DNA from: JAIBJP01 sp035639875
GTDB lineage: Bacteria > Actinomycetota > Thermoleophilia > Gaiellales > Gaiellaceae
Reading direction: 5' to 3'
NCBI GenBank assembly: GCA_035639875.1
Contig: DASQXE010000176.1
Coordinates: forward strand, 1 to 21,597
DNA: 21,597 nucleotides
The translations under genes were made by a program, and so were the position numbers. The notes under the pieces were generated by a model. The model made no database searches. It was given only the letters and a program-made list of their open reading frames with translations, and was not told the DNA's origin. This document shows positions 21,042 through 21,597 of the stretch, piece by piece (the first letter of the stretch is position 1; each line of letters opens with the position of its first letter).

Positions 21042-21581
21042 CTACCCGACCCGTTTGAAGGCCCCATGCGTCAGGATGGAAGCGCGACCGCCGCACGCAT
21101 CTTTGCCGATCGCGTGGAGGCGCAGCCTGTCGCCGCTGATCTTCCACCTGTAGCGTCCCACTCCCTCCGGAAGGCTGAGGCCGCAGTGAGCCGAGCCGAA
21201 GAAGTCGATCTCGTCGCCTCGGACGACGATCTGGCCGCTGCCAGCCACGCCTAGCGAGACAGCGAACCCATTCGCTCTGATGTACAGGCGGGCGGGGGTG
21301 CCCAGATATTTGGTCAACCAGGTTCCTTGCAGCTCCGGCGGGGCAGGGCCGCCGTGGGGCTGCTGACCGGTCTCGCCGACGACCGTCGGGGCGGGCGAAC
21401 CGTCTCGTGCCGTGGACGCGCTGGTCGCAGCCGACCGTTGCCCGTCCGCGCCGCCGCAGGCCGTGAGGGCCGTAACAGTCAACGCCGTAAGGACGAGTGT
21501 TGCGATGACGCTGAGCCGGGCCGGCAGAGTTCGGCGATCGTAGTCCGCCTCTCGTCGAGAGACAAGGCGATGACCACGCAT
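21042..21581 (-). CDS. Putative secreted lipoprotein, unknown family
   Basis: A 179-residue protein with a basic N-terminus, a hydrophobic stretch (about 22-39) and a lipobox at C42 (TALTACGG), so it should be lipid-anchored outside the cytoplasmic membrane. A Ser/Thr/Pro-rich linker (about 45-82) leads to a compact domain (about 83-179) with alternating strands such as LQGTWLTKYLG, RLYIRANGFAVSL and GDEIDFFGSAHCG, and paired cysteines. The strand pattern resembles small beta-barrel or lipocalin-like folds, but no family can be assigned. The start is ATG at 21581, 16 bases from the window edge, so its promoter is not visible. It converges with the glyoxalase fragment with a 6-bp gap. Confidence 0.7.
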   Translation of the reverse strand: MRGHRLVSRREADYDRRTLPARLSVIATLVLTALTVTALTACGGADGQRSAATSASTARDGSPAPTVVGETGQQPHGGPAPPELQGTWLTKYLGTPARLYIRANGFAVSLGVAGSGQIVVRGDEIDFFGSAHCGLSLPEGVGRYRWKISGDRLRLHAIGKDACGGRASILTHGAFKRVG

Positions 21582-21597
21582 CAGTTCGCGGCCGTAC

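Noticed and set aside
1..21597. CRISPR array or intact insertion sequence
   Set aside because: No regularly spaced repeats and no transposase frames were found; the only mobile-element trace is the truncated integrase.

Overview
The window is high-GC, gene-dense bacterial DNA with many GTG starts. The gene families and promoter style point to an actinobacterium. The families include an Rv2578c-like radical SAM enzyme, a LigC-type ligase with a stand-alone LigD-type polymerase, and a coiled-coil DivIVA-like protein. A deep-branching soil lineage such as Thermoleophilia would fit, but that placement is inference. Seven genes have a TANNNT -10 hexamer 6-8 nt in front of the start codon, the signature of leaderless transcription.

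Layout. 1-292: 3' end of a secreted beta-propeller gene with a terminator. 343-4490: nucleobase locus, with an NCS1 permease and an amino-purine-type amidohydrolase on the minus strand and a CodA-like deaminase on the plus strand, diverging from one shared 17-bp promoter. 4502-4590: tRNA-Ser(UGA). 4646-6349: YvlD-type membrane protein and a secreted Calx-beta protein. 6452-9201: Gly-rich membrane protein coupled to a GGDEF-EAL protein. 9198-10238: primary sigma factor. 10303-12837: radical SAM protein behind a LexA-type box, a DUF72 protein and a Lys/His-tailed membrane protein. 12908-14227: aquaporin and an AhpD-like peroxidase. 14310-16029: operon of coiled-coil protein, flavin reductase and HAD phosphatase with 4-nt overlaps. 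16013-17762: lipoprotein and FabF. 17790-19686: convergent overlapping DNA ligase and primase-polymerase genes (NHEJ type). 19909-20109: two more tRNA-Ser genes. 20214-21035: scar of an integrated element, with repeats, a 5'-truncated tyrosine integrase and a glyoxalase fragment. 21042-21581: lipoprotein.

The most notable item is the AhpD-like gene at 13679-14227. Its frame is interrupted by a single TGA exactly where the second cysteine of the family's E-x11-C-x2-C-x3-H redox motif belongs, and it then runs 100 intact codons of family-like sequence to a TAA. This is best read as a selenoprotein (CxxU) rather than a broken gene. Other points of interest are the symmetric bidirectional leaderless promoter at 3181-3203, the LexA box over the radical SAM promoter, two pairs of palindromic intergenic repeats, a plant-TIP-like selectivity filter in the aquaporin, and a substituted substrate-site residue in the CodA-like enzyme.
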